Translations under genes and position numbers: made by a program
Part shown: positions 59,828 through 64,000 of the stretch, piece by piece
How the letters are laid out: every line of letters starts with the position of its first letter
Position numbering within the stretch: position 1 is the stretch's first letter
The notes under the pieces: model-generated
Seen by the model: only the letters and a program-made list of their open reading frames with translations
Databases searched by the model: none
What the model was told of the DNA's origin: nothing
Assembly: GCA_025056455.1 (NCBI GenBank)
Contig: JANWVY010000001.1
Span: 877,757-941,756, forward strand
Direction of reading: 5' to 3'
DNA from: Bryobacteraceae bacterium
Lineage (GTDB): Bacteria; Acidobacteriota; Terriglobia; Bryobacterales; Bryobacteraceae
DNA: 64,000 bases

Positions 59828-60655
59828 TCAGCTCTTCCGGGACGACTTTCTGAGAGCCTCCTGAATTTTGTTTGCGAGATCCTTTTTCCTTTTCCCTTCA
59901 GGGGCTTCGGAGAGAGCAGCCTCTGCTTCGCTCAGGAGTGTTTTCATGACGTCGGGCCGGTCGAGTCTACGGGAATCAAAGAGGGTCGAGGCCTCGTAAA
60001 GACTCTCGGCAACGGCCAGTCGGAATGCGGGCCCTGGAACTTTGACCGGCCGCGTCGCAAACCGGCTACGGGCCTCAGCTGCATCCTCAGCGCCGGCGGC
60101 TTTTGTGGTGGCGAGAACAAGGCCGCGCTGGAAGGCAAGTTTCATGGCTGAGTCGATCTCAGCCGGAGGTATGAGAATCCCTCGCGAGACCTGAACAAGC
60201 GCGGGCACCTCCGCGGTGTTGCCCGCTGGAAACGGAAAGTCCAAGCTGACTTCAGCCAGCGAAGCTGCTTTCATTTTGCGCCAGGTTTCCAACAGCTGGG
60301 CGGCGTAATTGGCCGCCAAGGAACGCATGTCATTCACCTGTTTGCGGAAGGGCGTGGGGTTGGCTTTATTTTCTCGGGCGCCGAACTCGAACTTCTCCGC
60401 AAAGTCGAGAGCTCCGCGCAGCAGGCCGGAGCAAACCACCAGCCGCCAAGCAAGCCCGCGATCGCTGAACTCATTGTTGGTTTTGGTTAATTGCTCAAGA
60501 TGGTCGTTGGCCTTGCGGTAGTCGCCCGCAGCAAAGGTCTCCTGTGCGGCCTGCCAATAAAAGGCTGGAGTGCCTTTGGCGGGAGGAGGAGGCGCACTCG
60601 AACAGCCAGCGAGCAGCATGAGAGCGAGGGCACAGACAAGCAGACGTCGGTGCAT
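59828..60655 (-). CDS. Exported lipoprotein of unknown function
   Basis: 275 residues from the ATG at 60655, preceded by AAAGGAGA. The frame extends further upstream into the region of the 5S gene, but this start has the signal. The lipobox is LLAGC (Cys about 18). Residues about 30-125 are helical and may contain TPR-like units (FYWQAAQETFAAGDYRKAND). The rest is unrecognised. It follows the rRNA operon terminator on the same strand. Confidence 0.75.
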   Translation of the reverse strand: MHRRLLVCALALMLLAGCSSAPPPPAKGTPAFYWQAAQETFAAGDYRKANDHLEQLTKTNNEFSDRGLAWRLVVCSGLLRGALDFAEKFEFGARENKANPTPFRKQVNDMRSLAANYAAQLLETWRKMKAASLAEVSLDFPFPAGNTAEVPALVQVSRGILIPPAEIDSAMKLAFQRGLVLATTKAAGAEDAAEARSRFATRPVKVPGPAFRLAVAESLYEASTLFDSRRLDRPDVMKTLLSEAEAALSEAPEGKRKKDLANKIQEALRKSSRKS

Positions 60656-60812
60656 GGCAGAAATCTCCTTTGCGGAGATCAAATCACAAGCGGAAGTGCT
60701 TGACAAGCGGCATGGCCTTTGTAGAGCGAGGAAAGCAGGCGGAGACGCCGGCCGGTTGAGTCCAGAGAGCAACTGGCAGCGCGTCGTGAGTGCGCAGAGG
60801 AATGGAGAACTG

Positions 60813-60849
60813 GAAAAGCAAAAAGCCCAGCCGGTTGAGCTGGGCTTTT
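60813..60849 (-). terminator. Rho-independent terminator of the rRNA operon
   Basis: AAAAGCCCAGC (60821-60831) and GCTGGGCTTTT (60839-60849) form an 11-bp stem with a 7-base loop. On the minus strand the 3' side is T-rich (TTTTTGCTTTT), as expected after 5S rRNA. It lies about 10 bases beyond the 3' end of 5S. Confidence 0.9.
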
Positions 60850-60859
60850 CGTCATAATC

Positions 60860-60971
<112 letters not shown>

Positions 60972-61062
60972 AAAGCTTGTGGAAACTTGTGGCATCTGGC
61001 ATGAAAAGGTTGATGGGCGCGGCGATGAGGCAAGCGTGGAATGCATCGATAGTAAATTTTAT
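60972..61062 (-). other. 23S-5S intergenic spacer
   Basis: About 91 bases separate the two rRNAs. No tRNA is present. It contains one arm of the 23S processing stem (61054-61062). Confidence 0.7.

Positions 61063-61070
<8 letters not shown>
61054..61070 (-). repeat. 3' arm of the 23S processing stem
   Basis: AAATTTTATGGTCAAGC on the plus strand is the exact reverse complement of 63984-64000. The two arms bracket the 23S gene and would form the long helix cut by RNase III. Confidence 0.85.
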
Positions 61071-63983
<2,913 letters not shown>

Positions 63984-63991
<8 letters not shown>

Positions 63992-64000
63992 ATAAAATTT
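63984..64000 (-). repeat. 5' arm of the 23S processing stem
   Basis: GCTTGACCATAAAATTT is complementary over all 17 bases to 61054-61070. The arm reaches the last base of the window, so the stem may be longer. Confidence 0.85.

Overview
The window looks like chromosomal DNA from an Acidobacteriota member, most likely of the Solibacter/Bryobacter group (Bryobacterales). The evidence is family content. There is a secreted NHL-propeller protein ending in a Solibacter-type C-terminal domain, a VWFA-related protein of the acidobacterial type, Oar-like receptors with a carboxypeptidase-regulatory N-domain, a GWxTD protein, several Tat-exported Gfo/Idh/MocA oxidoreductases, and a Ser/Thr kinase with a C-terminal SUMF1-like domain. 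No phage, transposase, CRISPR array or integrase was seen. Most of the window is ordinary, densely packed core and accessory chromosome.

Layout. 1-8.7 kb: end of a GT4 glycosyltransferase, a coupled hypothetical gene, an RRM RNA-binding protein with a long structured leader, threonine synthase, a Gfo/Idh oxidoreductase, RNase H, small unknowns and a solitary ketosynthase. 8.7-19.3 kb: a 1.5-kresidue NHL/BACON-like secreted protein with an upstream small outer-membrane barrel, then a 1786-residue membrane-spanning kinase. 19.4-27.5 kb: a split transketolase, an M11-like metalloprotease and an Oar-like receptor. 27.7-32.3 kb: a multi-TM GT-C-like protein, then moeA-moaC-mogA-VWFA joined by 4-base overlaps. 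32.4-37.5 kb: another Gfo/Idh, a plug-less barrel protein, the GWxTD protein and a small unknown. 37.6 kb: tRNA-Leu(CAA). 37.8-46.1 kb: an esterase, a YchF-like GTPase, a MoxR ATPase, and the phoH-ybeY-corC-era-thioesterase operon. 46.2-48.5 kb: an ECF sigma / anti-sigma / unknown trio. 48.7-54.2 kb: a sugar-phosphate transferase, an unknown, a GDPD phosphodiesterase and a Gfo/Idh plus sugar-isomerase pair. 54.4-60.7 kb: a degenerate Fe-ADH homologue, an aminotransferase, an FmdB zinc ribbon, a degenerate S41 protease, a receiver-like protein and a lipoprotein. 60.8-64.0 kb: the 3' part of an rRNA operon (23S, 5S, terminator), all on the minus strand.

The most interesting items are four. (1) The giant kinase carries about 28 copies of a 42-residue helical repeat, 21 on the kinase side and 7 on the SUMF1 side of a single membrane segment; a perfect 10-bp inverted repeat abuts its Shine-Dalgarno sequence. 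(2) An S41 C-terminal-processing protease homologue has Ser, Lys and Gln of the active site replaced by Asn, Asp and Arg. (3) An iron-alcohol-dehydrogenase homologue has lost all metal ligands and the GGGS dinucleotide loop. (4) The RRM gene leader can fold into two mutually exclusive hairpins, one followed by six T. Family assignments are from memory of motifs and could not be checked by database search here.
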